Assembly: GCA_015680685.1 (NCBI GenBank) | Contig: MNCI01033540.1 | Coordinates: 182,072-246,071, forward strand | Direction of reading: 5' to 3' | From: Gnetum montanum | Taxonomy: Eukaryota; Streptophyta; Gnetopsida; Gnetales; Gnetaceae | Length of the DNA: 64,000 nt | Shown: positions 24,701 to 36,350 of the stretch, piece after piece | Layout of the letters: every line of letters starts with the position of its first letter | Position numbering within the stretch: the first letter of the stretch is position 1 | Notes under the pieces: model-generated | Told to the model about the DNA's origin: nothing | What the model saw: only the letters and a program-made list of their open reading frames with translations | The model's database searches: none | Program-made: the position numbers and the translations under genes

Positions 24701-25911
24701 ATGGTGAGCCCCCAAGCAGATTGACATCTACCCAGAGAGATGCGATTCATAAGCATGCTTGGTAATATGTGCTTATGGGAGACAATGCCCTATGCAAATG
24801 CTCCTATGATGGGATATTGCTAGCATGCATAAATGAGGAGCAAGCATAGAAGGTGGTTAATGAAGTACACAAGGGACTGTGTGGTGGACATATAGCACCT
24901 AGGAATATGGCTGCAAAAATCATACATCTAGGGTACTATTGGCCTCACATGGAATGTGATTGCTTGGCCAAAGTAAAGATGTGTGATACGTGACAATGAT
25001 ACGAAAATTTCATACACGTTTCACCCACAGAGCTGCATCTGACATAGATTACGTGGCCTTTGTAGTAATGGGGACTAGACCTTATAGGACCTATCATGCC
25101 TAAGTCCTCCATAGGGCATAGCTTCATCATTAGCACCACTGAGTATTTTACTAAGTGAGTGGAGGCTATCCCCCTAAGGAAGACTACATCTCAGCAAGTT
25201 TGCCACTTCATCTTGGACAACATCTTGACAAGGTTTGAGCGTCCTATGATAATTGTGATCAACAATGGGCTAGAGTTTAGTAGTGTGGAAACTCAAACCT
25301 TCTATAGCAATCTTGGCGTTAGACAATCATTCTCCTCGCCATATTACCCATAGGTGAATTGACAGGCAAAAGCTACAAATAAGTCCATCATGAACTTGCT
25401 AAGAAGAATACTTAACAATAGTAAGAGATTATGGCATGAGAAAATTCTATATGTGCTTTGTGCTTACAGAACGACATGCAGGACTACAACAGGTAAGATA
25501 CCTTATAGTCTTGTTTATGGATCTAAAGCAGTATTACCTATTGTGTTGTAGGTGCCATCACTTCAGATTATCCTATCGAATGTCATGAGCGAAGCCAAGA
25601 ATTACGAGTTGAGGATCATTAACCTTGACTCAATAGAGGAGGAATGTGCACAAACACTAGGTCACATAGAGAATTACCTAAATAAGCAATGACAAAAACA
25701 TCATGCAAATCCACATCAATGGCCAATACAGAAGGGAGACCTCATTCTCAAGGTTGCCCATGAGCATATGAATAAATTCTTAGCAAAATGGGAAGGTCCA
25801 TACATGTTTACACAAGCCTTTGGCAATGGGGCATTCAAGCTGGCAAACATAGACAACAAAGAGTTTGCGAATCTGGTAAATCACTCGTATCTCAAGCTGT
25901 ACTACATCTAA
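24701..25911 (+). pseudogene. Element B, integrase
   Basis: The zinc-binding part is decayed (around 24860-25000, GLCGGHIAPRNMA then CDT). In the core, WGLDLIG keeps the first Asp, VINNGLEF has Asn for the second Asp, and QAKATNK has Lys (25369-25371) for the catalytic Glu. The C-terminal part keeps QKGDLILKVAHEHMNKF, KWEGPYMFTQAFGNGAFKL and NHSYLKLYYI before the stop at 25909-25911. The third-site Lys is shared with A but not with D. Confidence 0.88.
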
Positions 25912-26460
25912 ATCATGAACATGGTAAGATCATCTGCTATGATGTAAAACTAGCAAGCAATCATCTTCTATGACATAAAATTGGCAAATCTCATCTGCTA
26001 CGACATAAAACTGGCAAAGCTCATCTACTATGACGTAAAACTAGGAAGCAAAAGTCCACTATGACATAAAACTAGCAAAGGTGAGCAAACTTTTGCTACG
26101 AAGTTAAACTGGCAAAGCATCACCAATGTTTGCTATAAAGTAAAATAGGCACAGACAGTCCGCTATGACTATAAACTGGCACAGTGGTCTACTAGGACCT
26201 TAAACTAGCATAGATGGTCTTCTAGGACCTTAAACTAGCCCATCCACTATCTACTACGATAAAAAACTAGCACAACGGTCTGCTGAGACCTTAAACCAAT
26301 ATAGTAACCATCCGCTATGACATTAAACTGGCACATACAGTCTATTGGGACCTTAAACCAGCACAGTGGTCTACTAGAACATTAAACTAGCACATCATGG
26401 TCTGTTGGAACCTTAATCCAGCACATCATGATCTACCAGGACCTTAAACCAGGTTCACAG
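25912..26460 (+). repeat. Palindromic repeat array, B position 3 (after integrase)
   Basis: About seventeen units of roughly 30 bp, for example GGTCTACTAGGACCTTAAAC followed by TAGC, or CTACGACATAAAACTGGC. This is the reverse complement of the units in the - strand elements A and D, as B's + orientation requires. Confidence 0.9.
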
Positions 26461-27760
26461 CACATCCCCAATATGCATCTACTCTACTACACAATAAGCA
26501 AGTATGCACAGTGCTGACATGGAGTGGGATGTTGTAGTTCTAGAATGTAATTCATGACACCAAGAAAACACCGTTTAGAACATATGCAATGCCACTATTC
26601 CTGGCATCTTTCTGATCCTTCAAAGATGTCATACAACATCATGCTGACCATCCAGACCTACTGCCACCATGGCTACCCTAGCAGTAGCTTCCTTGGTCAG
26701 CGCCTGCTGCTAGAGTTCTAGCAATATTATGGCATAGCCATAATATTGTTAACCTCCAACCCTTGCCCACATTCGAGCTCAAGAGAGGTTTAGCTTTTGG
26801 GTAGCCAATCTCATAGCGAAACTGAGAATGCTTTCCTTTGGTGGGGATTCCTAAGCATCTGCATTCACAGTAACTCCCAACCTCCTCTATGACAGCTCCT
26901 CCACGTTGATGATGCCAAGGCCATTGTTGGCCTTCCTAGTTTGGACGTCGCATATTTCAACAACAACATCAGTTGCTTCAACAATGTCCATAGCAAGACC
27001 TTTTCCTTCATTTTTCATCATGGTTGTGTCTCTTGGTTTATTCTCTGTTGTTTTTGTAGGGTGCAAACTAGAGGGGCATTGGTCGAAGGTGCATTTCACC
27101 ATGGTAGTAGATGCTATAGTGTTACAAGATGCTTGTCTTGATTAGCTTGGCTACTTTAGAATGCATATCCTGTCCTCCCAATTTAAACACTTTTACCTTA
27201 TTTCTCACACTTATAATCCATTCTTTTAGCTCTTTTACAAGCTTTTCTCGATGCTTGTCAAACCCTCCCTTTTTCCCAACCACAAAGTCCATGACGTGTG
27301 TAACACAGCTCACCACATGGGAAGCATCTATAGGCAGGTTAAAGCCCCATGTGGATGTAACACAACTCATCCTAGGAAAGAACACCTATCCTATGACAAG
27401 GTTGTTTGCAAATGTAAAAGGAAAAATAGCAAGAGAAAAGCAGAAGAGAGAAAAATCTCACATGCAAAAAAAAAGACATGCCTAAAACAAATGGCATGTA
27501 AGCTATTTCATAATCACCCTCTCTAAGCATTTTGAAGAGGGATCAAAGGTCAGTCAGAGAAAATATTACCATGCAAAAAACTCCCTCACAAGCACTCCCA
27601 TAAGGGATTATGATAAGTTGCATCTTTACCATTTTCCTGAACCTCCTTCCTCCTCGCTTAATCCTTCCTCTTCCTCACATAACCAATGCAACACTCTTAA
27701 GCATAGCTAAGCAACATCTTGGCAATCACCAAAGAGTGATGTTAGCATTTTATCCTCCAC
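26461..27760 (+). other. Element B, 3' spacer with two antisense open frames
   Basis: A 1.3-kb spacer between array and polypurine tract. A short stretch (GGCATCTT-CTGATCC-TC, about 26606) also occurs in D's spacer. On the - strand, 27385-27122 (87 codons, KHREKLVKELKEWIISVR, helical and charged) and 27102-26887 (71 codons, AMDIVEATDVVVEI) have plausible protein composition. I do not recognise either and found no counterpart in A, whose spacer is short. They might be exons of a second antisense gene or chance. Confidence 0.35.
26722..26748. repeat. Perfect 12-bp inverted repeat with 3-base loop
   Basis: CAATATTATGGC, ATA, GCCATAATATTG. It is isolated in B's 3' spacer and does not belong to the CTATG or GGTC repeat families. 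Confidence 0.9.
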
Positions 27761-27835
27761 AGTGTTTCGTATTCTTTGTCGACATCTCTCGAGTCCATCC
27801 TCTAGATGTTAACAAAGAGGGGCCAATGAAACACC
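27761..27835 (+). promoter_or_regulatory. Polypurine tract of B inside an inverted repeat
   Basis: AACAAAGAGGGGCCAA (27811-27826) lies directly before the LTR start TGAAACACC at 27827. AGTGTTTCG at 27761 mirrors GAAACACC at 27828-27835, and TTCTTTGTCGAC mirrors the AACAAAGAG inside the tract. The arrangement is as in A, C and D. Confidence 0.78.
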
Positions 27836-29662
27836 CTAAATTTTCAAGGCATTCTTACTTCACTAGGTCCTTGGAAGTTAGGTAGCATCATGTCACTTTG
27901 GCAAGAAATGGATGCTTTGAGTTTAGATTGTCTAGTTCGGGAAATTTTCTATGTCTAGTGTTGATAGGCCTAACAGACTCTATAGCCTGCCCACCTAGGT
28001 AGTTGATCTAGCTGATAGTCTACTCAGAAGCGATGCATGGGGTTGTCAGTGGTGCTTAGGCTACGCAAAACAGTTCCGCAAGTTTTCTAGTCAAGAAGTT
28101 TGCTATGCTATGTAGCATAGAAAGCCTCAGAAGACAGTTGTAGGATGAAGTGCTACACTATGCTATGCTACGTAGTGTAGCAAAAGCAAGATAGAAAGAC
28201 CCAACTTTCTTAGTGATTTCAATTGCACCTAGCAAGCACCCCTAGCCTTTCAAAACTAGTTGCTTTGCTTAACTTTAAGTCTTTCAGCAAAACTCCTTTC
28301 ACTGGAAAAGTAGCAAATTAAAAAAAAAAGTAGGCTTTGTTGGCTACTACTAGGCATAGCACAACATAGCAAAAATGCAAGAATGACAAAGGGTGTCTCA
28401 GAAATGCAGGATCAGCAAATTCGCAAGCTTTCACATCGCAAAGAGAAAATGTTGCAAATTGTCAACATGATCTTCAGACAAACATTTGCAATGTAAATTG
28501 CAATTAAGGCCAGCTGCTACGCTATGCTATGCTATGTAGCATAGCATAGCATAGCAAACATGCAGGAACAACCAACACACTTCCAAGGCTTCCAGCATTC
28601 ACAATTGACTCCAACGTAGATTTCTTCTTCAAACTGGTGGCTACGCTATGCTACACTACATAGCGTAGCATAATGTAGGAAGCAACTATGCTACGCTAAC
28701 ATGCTATGCCAATAGTATAACACAGCGTAGCAGGTGGTTGGACATAGTGTAGCGTAGCAAGCAGCCACGCTATGCCAAACATGCTAAGCTCCATAGCGTA
28801 GCACAACGTAGTAGGTGGCTACGCTACATCAGTGTGCTTAACTCCTTATTTGCATTGTTGGCACACCTAGTCCTAGCATCTCTAGTTTCAATAGCATGAT
28901 TGCAATGTGGCAGGCTCGTTAATCAATCAACTTTACATGTCCATGCAGTATGGACACGTTAACACATTGTGGGTCTAGGGCACATGGTGTCCAAATTGCC
29001 TTTCTTGCATGCTCCTAGCCCTATAAATACCCTGATGAGCAATGCTCAAAGGGTTGGAAAATTTAAGGGTTGGTAAATTAACAGTTCAAAAGGGCAAATC
29101 GGTTGGAAAAAGATTGAATTTGGTTGGCAATATTGAGCACTATTAACATTGGCGAGTTGACAAAAATCAAACAGTTAGGATTCTTGTTTGGCATTCTGTT
29201 AGCTCCCTTCTATTTCTTTTGTAGCATTTTGCATTGTTAGCTCATAAATCCATGTTCAAGCATATAGTTGTCTTGCTTTGAATGTCTTTGGTTACTCTTG
29301 GAACCTCTATGCTTCCTAACGTCACACAACTGATTGTATCCACCTTGATAAAGTAAAGTCGTTATTTTGAAGCGGTGCATTTCTTAACTATAGTTTACTT
29401 CATTTTCTTGTATATCATTGCATTTTACATCATTTTTGTTTCCTCAGATATAATAATCAATATTTTATGTTATAAAAATTGTTTTCAATCATGCATTTGC
29501 AAAAGGTCTAGTGACACCGATTAAGTCCTTGTCTGATCGACTAGACTGTTCAAGGAACCTGCTTTCTATTTTATCTAACATGGCCCTCACGTGGATCTAG
29601 GGTTAAGACTATCCAACTGACGACCTCTCGGTGTTTCTAGCCACTGATGTTTTTGGTTACTA
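27827..29662 (+). repeat. Element B 3' LTR
   Basis: Starts TGAAACACCCTAAATTTT after the polypurine tract. Its last 100 bp (GGCCCTCACGTGGATC ... GGTTACTA) resemble the end of the D LTR (AGCCCTCACGCGGATC ... GTCGTTACA on the - strand), which places the end near 29662. It matches the left LTR to about 29570. CTATG palindromes at 28085-28180, 28515-28555 and 28640-28830. Confidence 0.88.
29022..29029 (+). promoter_or_regulatory. TATA box, B 3' LTR
   Basis: TATAAATA followed by CCC, same relative place as 12493-12500. Confidence 0.6.
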
Positions 29663-29689
29663 AAGACTAGATTTTGACATCAAGGCAAT

Positions 29690-32600
29690 GGTTTGCAGGA
29701 GCAAGCATAGGAATCAAGGGCTCGCAACTGTTAATGAAGGGGATCACACCTTGTGATGTCTCCCTAGAGTGCACATTGAAGAATGGTAGGAGGCACTATC
29801 TACCTAGTAAGCTACTATGCTACCCTGATTTATATTGTGCATTCTTTTCACTATTGTCTCTAATGTGCTCACCATGCCCTGGCGCCATGGCTACTACAGT
29901 GACCACAACGTAACTATTACTACTATGGCCATGGCTACCACCACAACTTCTATGCTATGGCTATTGCATGGTAGCTACAACTATCGTTGTGGTCACTGCC
30001 ATTACCATCGTAGTTGTAACCATGGCTGTTATGTTGTAGCCATGACCGCCATTACTATGACTGGGCTATGTGTGCTTTGTCTATATTTTAGGCAAGGGTT
30101 TGGGGCATTCTAGGGAGTGTAGCATGCATGGGGAAGGGTTTCTTTCTATTTTTGTTATTTTTCTTTTTATTCCATGTGGTGGAACAGGGCAGGGTCTTTG
30201 GAAATGTTTTGTGCTTTTCCTCAGGTCATGTTACCCTTGACGGTGTGACTAGCAAGCTACACTATGTTTTCACTTATTATGCTACATAGGGCATAGCTAC
30301 TACGCTACATTTGACATAGCCTCTACGCTACATGTAACATAGCCACTACACTGCACATGGTGTAGCTGCTACGCTACATGTGACATAGCCACTATGCTAT
30401 GTGTAACATAGCTGCTACGATGCATGTGACATAACCACTACAACACACATGGCATAGCTACTACGCTACATGTGATGGAACCGCTACAGTCTGTGGGGGG
30501 TAGCTGCTACCCTGTGAGAGATGTTCGTGCTACACTATGTGGGATGCTATAATTGCTATGCTACATACAAGGTCATAGGGATAGGATGAACACTTAGAAA
30601 GAATTTTGGTTCATTGATAGTGCTACAATTGTTATGTTCTATACAAGGTTGCTACGGTTGACAGAGGACTGTTACATTGCATGGAAGTGTAGCTGACACT
30701 TAGAAATTTTTTTAAATATTTTTTTGTTCAAGAATTTCCCTCATTGTAAACTAATGCTTTTGTTGTAAAATATAGGGTTATGTTGAAGTTTATGCTAGAC
30801 GTGGTTGAATTAGTATGGGTTCTATGTTGTATAAGTGCCCTGGTGCCCAATGTTTCCCTGACACATGCATGAGTAGGGGACTAGGTGATCTAGTTTTGAG
30901 AAGGTGTGCAGGAGTTCTTAGAATTCCTACTTTGTCACTTCAGTGTCATAGGATGGTTGCACTTGGCTAGTGAGGAAATAGGCATCCTAAGTGAGACACT
31001 ATTTCTTAGAGCAAATCGAGGCATTCTCAAATTTATGGGAGACAAGTCTACTAAAGGGTAAGAGGCAAGGGGCTCAAGCCAACATCCTAAAGGCTTAAGA
31101 ATTTTGTCTTGGATTTGGGTGATGTCAAAATTGAAGTGTTATCATAAATATAATACTATATTCATTGCTTGCCATATGGGTACATTTTTTCAAAATCCAC
31201 CTGGAATCGTCTACTATGCCGGTAGGTGAGTTCTATTTATATGATCAAGGATTTTATTTTTATATGTCTTGTATGATGTGAAACGCTTACTTGTTTTATC
31301 TATTGTTAGATTTGTGATCGACAATGATGGTCTTTATCTATTGTTTTATCTAGCTCAAACGGCCATTCAATAGTTTGCCTCTGCTAAGAACATACATGCT
31401 AGTGTTATAGAATATCTTGGGGACAATTTTAGAACCTATCCAACCAAGTATTCCAAATTTTACATGAAATGTGAGGAGCTTGGATGGTTAGATGATGAGT
31501 GGACATCCCGTTGAGTACCCACTGTAAAGGAAGTGTTGGTGGAAATACCGCCATTCCCCACACAATTCACATTGGGTGAGCTATATCATGTACCCCTTTT
31601 CATGTAATCCAAATCAGTTTAATTAATTATTCCTCCTTTATTTTTTTAATCTTTTACTTATTTTATTCTTGGTTTCCAAAGTGGCAGCCAAGTCTAAGGA
31701 GGTTAGCATAATTATGTTGGGAGGTAATGAGGCTAACCTCCTCTTTAAGTATGGTGAGGTGGATGAATCATAGTGTTGGATATCTAGCGGGGCTCTAGTA
31801 ATGATTCTCAAGAAGGTTTAAGAGGTTGGGCTCATGGAGCTATTTTTGGCTATAAACCCAGGGATTCGAACTATGGAAATGGTTGATCTTATGGATTCTT
31901 TTACCAAAAGTGTGAACCACTTTCACACATGAGTTCATGTTGTGTGAGTGGTGTTTGAGATTATTGATAGTATTTTCTCAAATCTTTTCAGTGTCCCTTC
32001 TGATGGTTTACCCATGGGGGAAAGGACTAGTAAAGATGTAGACCATTGGTGAGGCATAGAAGAGTGGTTGGGGATCATCAAGGATCACAAAGGCATCTAT
32101 ATGAAAAAGGTAAGATTAAAGGTAGCCCAAAATATTTACCCCATTTTCTAGGCTTGTGCCTTCCCCAAGTTGCTCTCCCAAGGGAAGATTCTTAGGGTAG
32201 AATAAGCCTGGATTATGAGAGATGTGATGGAAGAGGGGATGCGATATAATTGGGCTAAGTACCTCTCAAAAGGCCTATGAGTGGAAATGACTAGGCCACA
32301 AGGCAAACTTGAGACGTGCTTCCATGTGCACTTTGCTAAATTTTTGGTGGTCCAAGAGAATGGATTTGGGTGGTACAGGATCGTACCTAGATATCCAAGC
32401 CATGGATCTACCATGTATTTCACACCACCTGATCTCAAGATCCTCTAGAAGCTATCGAGGAGTCTTTTTCAATAATGACCAAGGATCAGGCAGGACCGTC
32501 TTTTCATATGTGTGATAGCTTTGGAGAGGCACCCCCTACCAATATGGGTAAAACAATGAGGGGAGCATGCCTCATTACAGAAACAATAAAATCAATGTTG

Positions 32601-34435
32601 TAGATCAAGAAGACTCATCCTATATAAGAGCCTTCACGTGTGAGCAAAGTGAGGGGAAAAAGGCTACAGATTAGAATTTGCAATGTGCAATATGAGCTCA
32701 TTGGTAAGTATGCTTTAACTAACTTATTTGCTACCTTCTTTTTCCATTTTATGGTTGTGTATCTTTATTGGACTAGTACCCTAATCTTGGCTTATGCCTA
32801 GTAGATAAGGAAGAGGTTGTAGCTCCTGAAGAGGAGGCCCCTACTACAAAAGAGGAGGCCCCTGCTACTAAAGAGGAAGCCCCCACTATTGAGGAGAAGT
32901 CCCCTACTGCAAAAGAGGTGGCCCCCATTGCAGAGGATCCTTTTATAGAGAATGCCCCACAACCTTAGGGACATATGATAGTAGAGGAAGCGGCTACACT
33001 TTTGAGGTAGCTTGAAGAAGAGGGGATGCATTTATAGGATGGTGAGTTTGATGATTTGTTTGATAGTGTGCCAATGGGTGACACCCCACTCTTAGCCCTA
33101 AGGGTTTGTTGGGTTCAAGTTTTGCACTATCATTTATGTTATCCTCTTATTTTTCCTCTCCTCTTCACTATGCTAACATGCCTTACTGCACAACAGGTAC
33201 TAGTTCTACTAAGGACCATGAGTCTTCATCTACTTTCCATCTAGAACCATGAGCAGAAACTCTGGATAAGTTTGCCTTTATGGAAGGCATAGTAGATGAC
33301 ATGATTGACCACCTAAAGCAAATTGACCCTAAGATAGGTGCACCTAAGCTATGACATTTGCTTTTTATGTGTTGTCCAATTTTTGCTACTGTCTCATGAC
33401 TAACACTTTATTATTTTGGTGTAATAGCTTCATTGCTCAAATGGGAAATAAAGCAAGTAGTTGAGGTGGAAGCTGTGCCTAAACTCCCTCTAGAGGTAAT
33501 AGAGGTGCCTCATCACATATATGATGAGGCAAGTAGATGTGTGCTACACTTGGCACGGTCACTATGGGAGTGTATATGTGTGAATGAAGACCTCTGAAAA
33601 TGAGTTCAAAAGCTTGAGAAAGAAAAAGTGAATCACGTAGCTGAGCTAGAAGATTTGTGATCATGGTGTGAATTTCTAATAGCTTGAGATAATTATGATG
33701 GTAGTTGGCATACGACTATAATTGATTATGCTAAATATTGGTTGGTTATATGAGGAAAAAATGAAGCCACACTCAAAGTAATTGAAAAACATCTACAGAT
33801 GGATCTCTTGGCACAAAAGAATTAGGATTGGAAAGATTATAGTGCCAAGGTATATGAATGGGGGTAGACACAGAAGAATTACAAACACATGTATAAGATG
33901 GAGTGTGTTGCTTATCACCAAAAGTACATAGATGGATCTATAGAATGTCATGATCATAAGCTATTAATTAATGCAATTAGTGCTACTCAAGCCTATGATA
34001 AATTTGCAAATAAATCTAGTGGTCAGTGAATCTCTTGAGAGGGAGATAACCATGCCTTCTAGAGAGGCTACCTCTACTACCTTTTCTTCAGGGCCACCCA
34101 CATGGATGACCATGGAAAAAGGAAATATTTTAGCAGGCATTGATATGGAAGGATAAGATTGGGCCAATTTGAGTGAGAAAGAAATTTTTTGATGCTTGGA
34201 ATTTGGTCTTGATAGCATAACACCAGACATGGATGCTAGCCCATCTCAAGTTAGCCTAATTTTACTTTATTGCAATTTATGCAATTTATTTCATGGTAGC
34301 CTTATGCATTGGTTTTCTGGCTCATTAGCTTCTTATTTTGGTCATGTTCTTGACTTGTGTAGAATCTAGTTGATGATGATGGACCTAGCACAGAAGTAGC
34401 TATAGATAAAGGAGAAGACCCATAGCCTCTTCATT
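29690..34435 (+). pseudogene. Multi-exon antisense gene of element A
   Basis: Runs opposite to A's gag-pol. Exon 1 ends near 29811 before GTAAGC; a long intron with a CTACG minisatellite (30240-30560) follows. Exons that align with B: about 30900-31221 (GILKF, FFQNPPGIVYYAG), 31310-31575 (IDNDGLY, YPTKYSKFY, GWLDDEW), 31682-32703 (LLFKYGEVDES, MEEGMRYNWAKYLSKGL, FLVVQENGF), 32802-33130 (repeated EEAPTTKEEAPATKEEAP-like Glu/Pro-rich, then EFDDLFDSVPMGDTPL), 33430-34230 (SLWECICVNEDL, YNKF-like, SGPPTWMTMEKG) and 34363-34435 (acidic, stop TAG at 34433). Introns 31222-31309 and 31576-31681 have GT/AG borders at the same places as in B. No family recognised; it contains stops. Confidence 0.75.
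30240..30560 (+). repeat. CTACG/CATAG minisatellite in intron 1 of A's antisense gene
   Basis: About ten imperfect units of roughly 30 bp built on CTACGCTACATGTGACATAGC. They are composed of the same words as the palindromes in the A and B LTRs. Confidence 0.75.
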
Positions 34436-34569
34436 AGTGTTTTATGATTTTAAAATGTAATCCCCATTATCAGGTAATGCTGCAACTTTGAGTGTGAACA
34501 TGATTTTTTGGACTATGTATCTACAATGTGATGAAAAGTGAAGTTCTTTTTCCATTTCCTTTACTTAAT
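34436..34569 (-). other. Element A, gap between antisense gene end and array
   Basis: Short AT-rich stretch that could hold the 3' end of the antisense transcript. No clear polyadenylation signal is assigned. Confidence 0.35.
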
Positions 34570-35345
34570 ATTTTGGTTGATATATTAGGCCCCTTGTGGT
34601 CCCCATGTTATAGTTAAAGGTTATTTTAGGCCATAGCTAGTTTAAGGCCATTCTGGGCCATGGGTAGTTAGCATGAAGAGTGGGCTACCAATTTTAGGCC
34701 TTGGCAGGTTGTGAGATAGTTTAAGGCCATTCCAAGCCATAGCTAGTTTAAGGCCATTTTGGGACATTGCTAGTTTAGGGCCATTTTAGGCCATAGCTAG
34801 TTTAAGGCCATTTTAGACCATAGCTAGTTTAAGGCCATTTTGGGTCATTGCTAGTTTAAGGCCATTTTGGGTCATAGCTATTTTAAGGCCATTTTAGGCC
34901 ATGGGTAATTTAAGCTTAGGGGAGGTCACTAGTTTTAGGCCTTGGTGGGCCATGTGATAGTTTAAGGCCATTTTGGGCTATGACTAGTTTAAGGCCATTT
35001 CGGGCCATGGGTAGTTTAGGGACATTTCAAGCTGTGGGTAGTTTAGGGCCATTTTAGGATATGGTTAGTTTAAGGCCATTTTAGATCATGGGTAGTTTAA
35101 GTCTATTTCAGATCATGGGTATTTTAAGGCCATTTCAAGCCATGGGTAGTATAGGGCCATTTCAAGCCATGGGTAGTTTATGACCATTTTGGGCCATGGG
35201 TAGTTTAGGGCCATTTCAGGCCATAGGTAGCTTAAGGCCATTTCGAGCTATGGGTAGTTTAGGACCATTTTGAACCATGGGTAGTTTAAGGCCATTTCAA
35301 GCCATGGGTAGTTTAGGACCATTTCAAGCTGTGATAACATAACTA
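34570..35345 (-). repeat. Palindromic repeat array, A position 1 (between protease and antisense gene)
   Basis: About 27 units of roughly 27 bp: TAGTTTAAGGCCATTTTGGG with CCATGG, showing a GGCC...GGCC core. It is the longest array in the window and the counterpart of B 15530-15870. Confidence 0.92.
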
Positions 35346-36350
35346 ACACAAAAGGTAAACACCATGCAAAATTGAAACCTGTACAAATAGAAGTGTTAAG
35401 AGAAAGGAACAAAAGAAGTAAAGTAGGGCCATGCCCTAATTGTGTAACTATTTCCTAACCTGATGTGGGTTAGGTAAAGCGTATGGCCTGGAGGACTAAA
35501 AACGATATTCCTCTAGGCTATCATCAACTGTTGAGAAAGGCATCTCTACCCATATAGTTTGTTTGTGTGACTCATTAGTTTTGTCGAGCTTATTGGTGAG
35601 GCAACATTGGGTTTCGACATGGATAGGTGACACACCCTCAAAGATTTCTATTTTTGACCCCTGTTCCATCTTTATGTTGTTTATAGCTTGATGGGCTACA
35701 TCATCATTGAAGATCATCACTTCTTTGCCTACATAAGGTAGATGGATCTCTTAATGTATTGGCAAAGAGACGGCCCTTAGCTAGGGTAACCAAGATCTTC
35801 CCAAGATCAAATGGAACCCAAGAATCTCTTCCATCACAATGAATTCTATGCTAGTGGGGAACTAATCCCCTACTACAAAGTTGATAGTGATGGTCCCCTT
35901 GACCACAACATGTGTCTTGTTGAAGGACTTTACAAAAGAAGTTGTCATGGGCTTGATCTAGTCTACTAGGCCTAGCTTATCAATGACAGGGAACGAGATC
36001 ACATTGGTTGTAGCTTTGTCATCAATGTGCATTCTATGAATCTTATATTGACCTACTCGAATCATTATGAACATAGGGACAATGGTTACCTGACCCTTTT
36101 TGGAATTAGCTTTAATAGTGTTTTCATGAAAAATCAAGTGAGTTGTTTGTGTTTCTTTAGCCATAGATGGAAGCATAATAGCATGAATGGTTGTTTCCTC
36201 TATGAGGATGTCTTCTTTCATGGGTATAGATGGTAACACATGAATCAACGCTTCATGGTGTACTACGGAGGTCATTATTAAATCATACAAGCTTAATGTT
36301 ATATTCTTTTGCTTTAGAGCTTGTTTAACTTGTGTAAGCATGTCTAAAAA
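35346..36350 (-). pseudogene. Element A, aspartic protease
   Basis: After a spacer at 35346-35490, the - strand frame 36341-35958 is open for 127 codons. It reads LTQVKQALKQKNITLSLYDL, nearly identical to C, then VPMFIMIRVGQYKIHRMHIDDKATTNVISF. There the active-site D-[ST]-G is DDK, with Gly replaced by Lys, so the enzyme is dead. The second half (35940-35500) continues with broken frames. The conserved basic/hydrophobic segment before the active site is a good marker of this element group. Confidence 0.8.

Larger units (their letters stand above)
11330..29662 (+). mobile_element. Element B: Tat-like Ty3/gypsy retrotransposon, + strand, inserted in A
   Basis: Two related LTRs (11330-about 13060 and 27827-29662) enclose gag, protease, repeat array, antisense gene, second array, pol and third array, in the same order as A but in opposite orientation. 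A's sequence continues on both sides: its spacer left of 11330 and its antisense gene right of 29663. No matching target duplication was found (GGCCA on the left, AAGAC on the right), and the 3' end of the left LTR does not match the right one. A TRIM sits in its antisense gene. It lacks the Gag capsid domain and the RT active site. Confidence 0.85.

Noticed and set aside
27129-27485. 118-codon + strand frame in B's spacer
   Set aside because: Overlaps the more protein-like - strand frame and shows low-complexity Lys-rich ends. No similarity seen to the other elements.
30240-30560. Centromeric or telomeric satellite
   Set aside because: Only about ten imperfect units confined to one intron and composed of the same words as the A/B LTR palindromes.
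32109-32150. Short intron in A's antisense gene (GTAAGA ... TTCTAG)
   Set aside because: B has an aligned reading across this point (KVRPRPAKYVYPVFCAHAFP against A's KVRLKVAQNIYPIF), so it is coding, and the splice-like signals are accidental.
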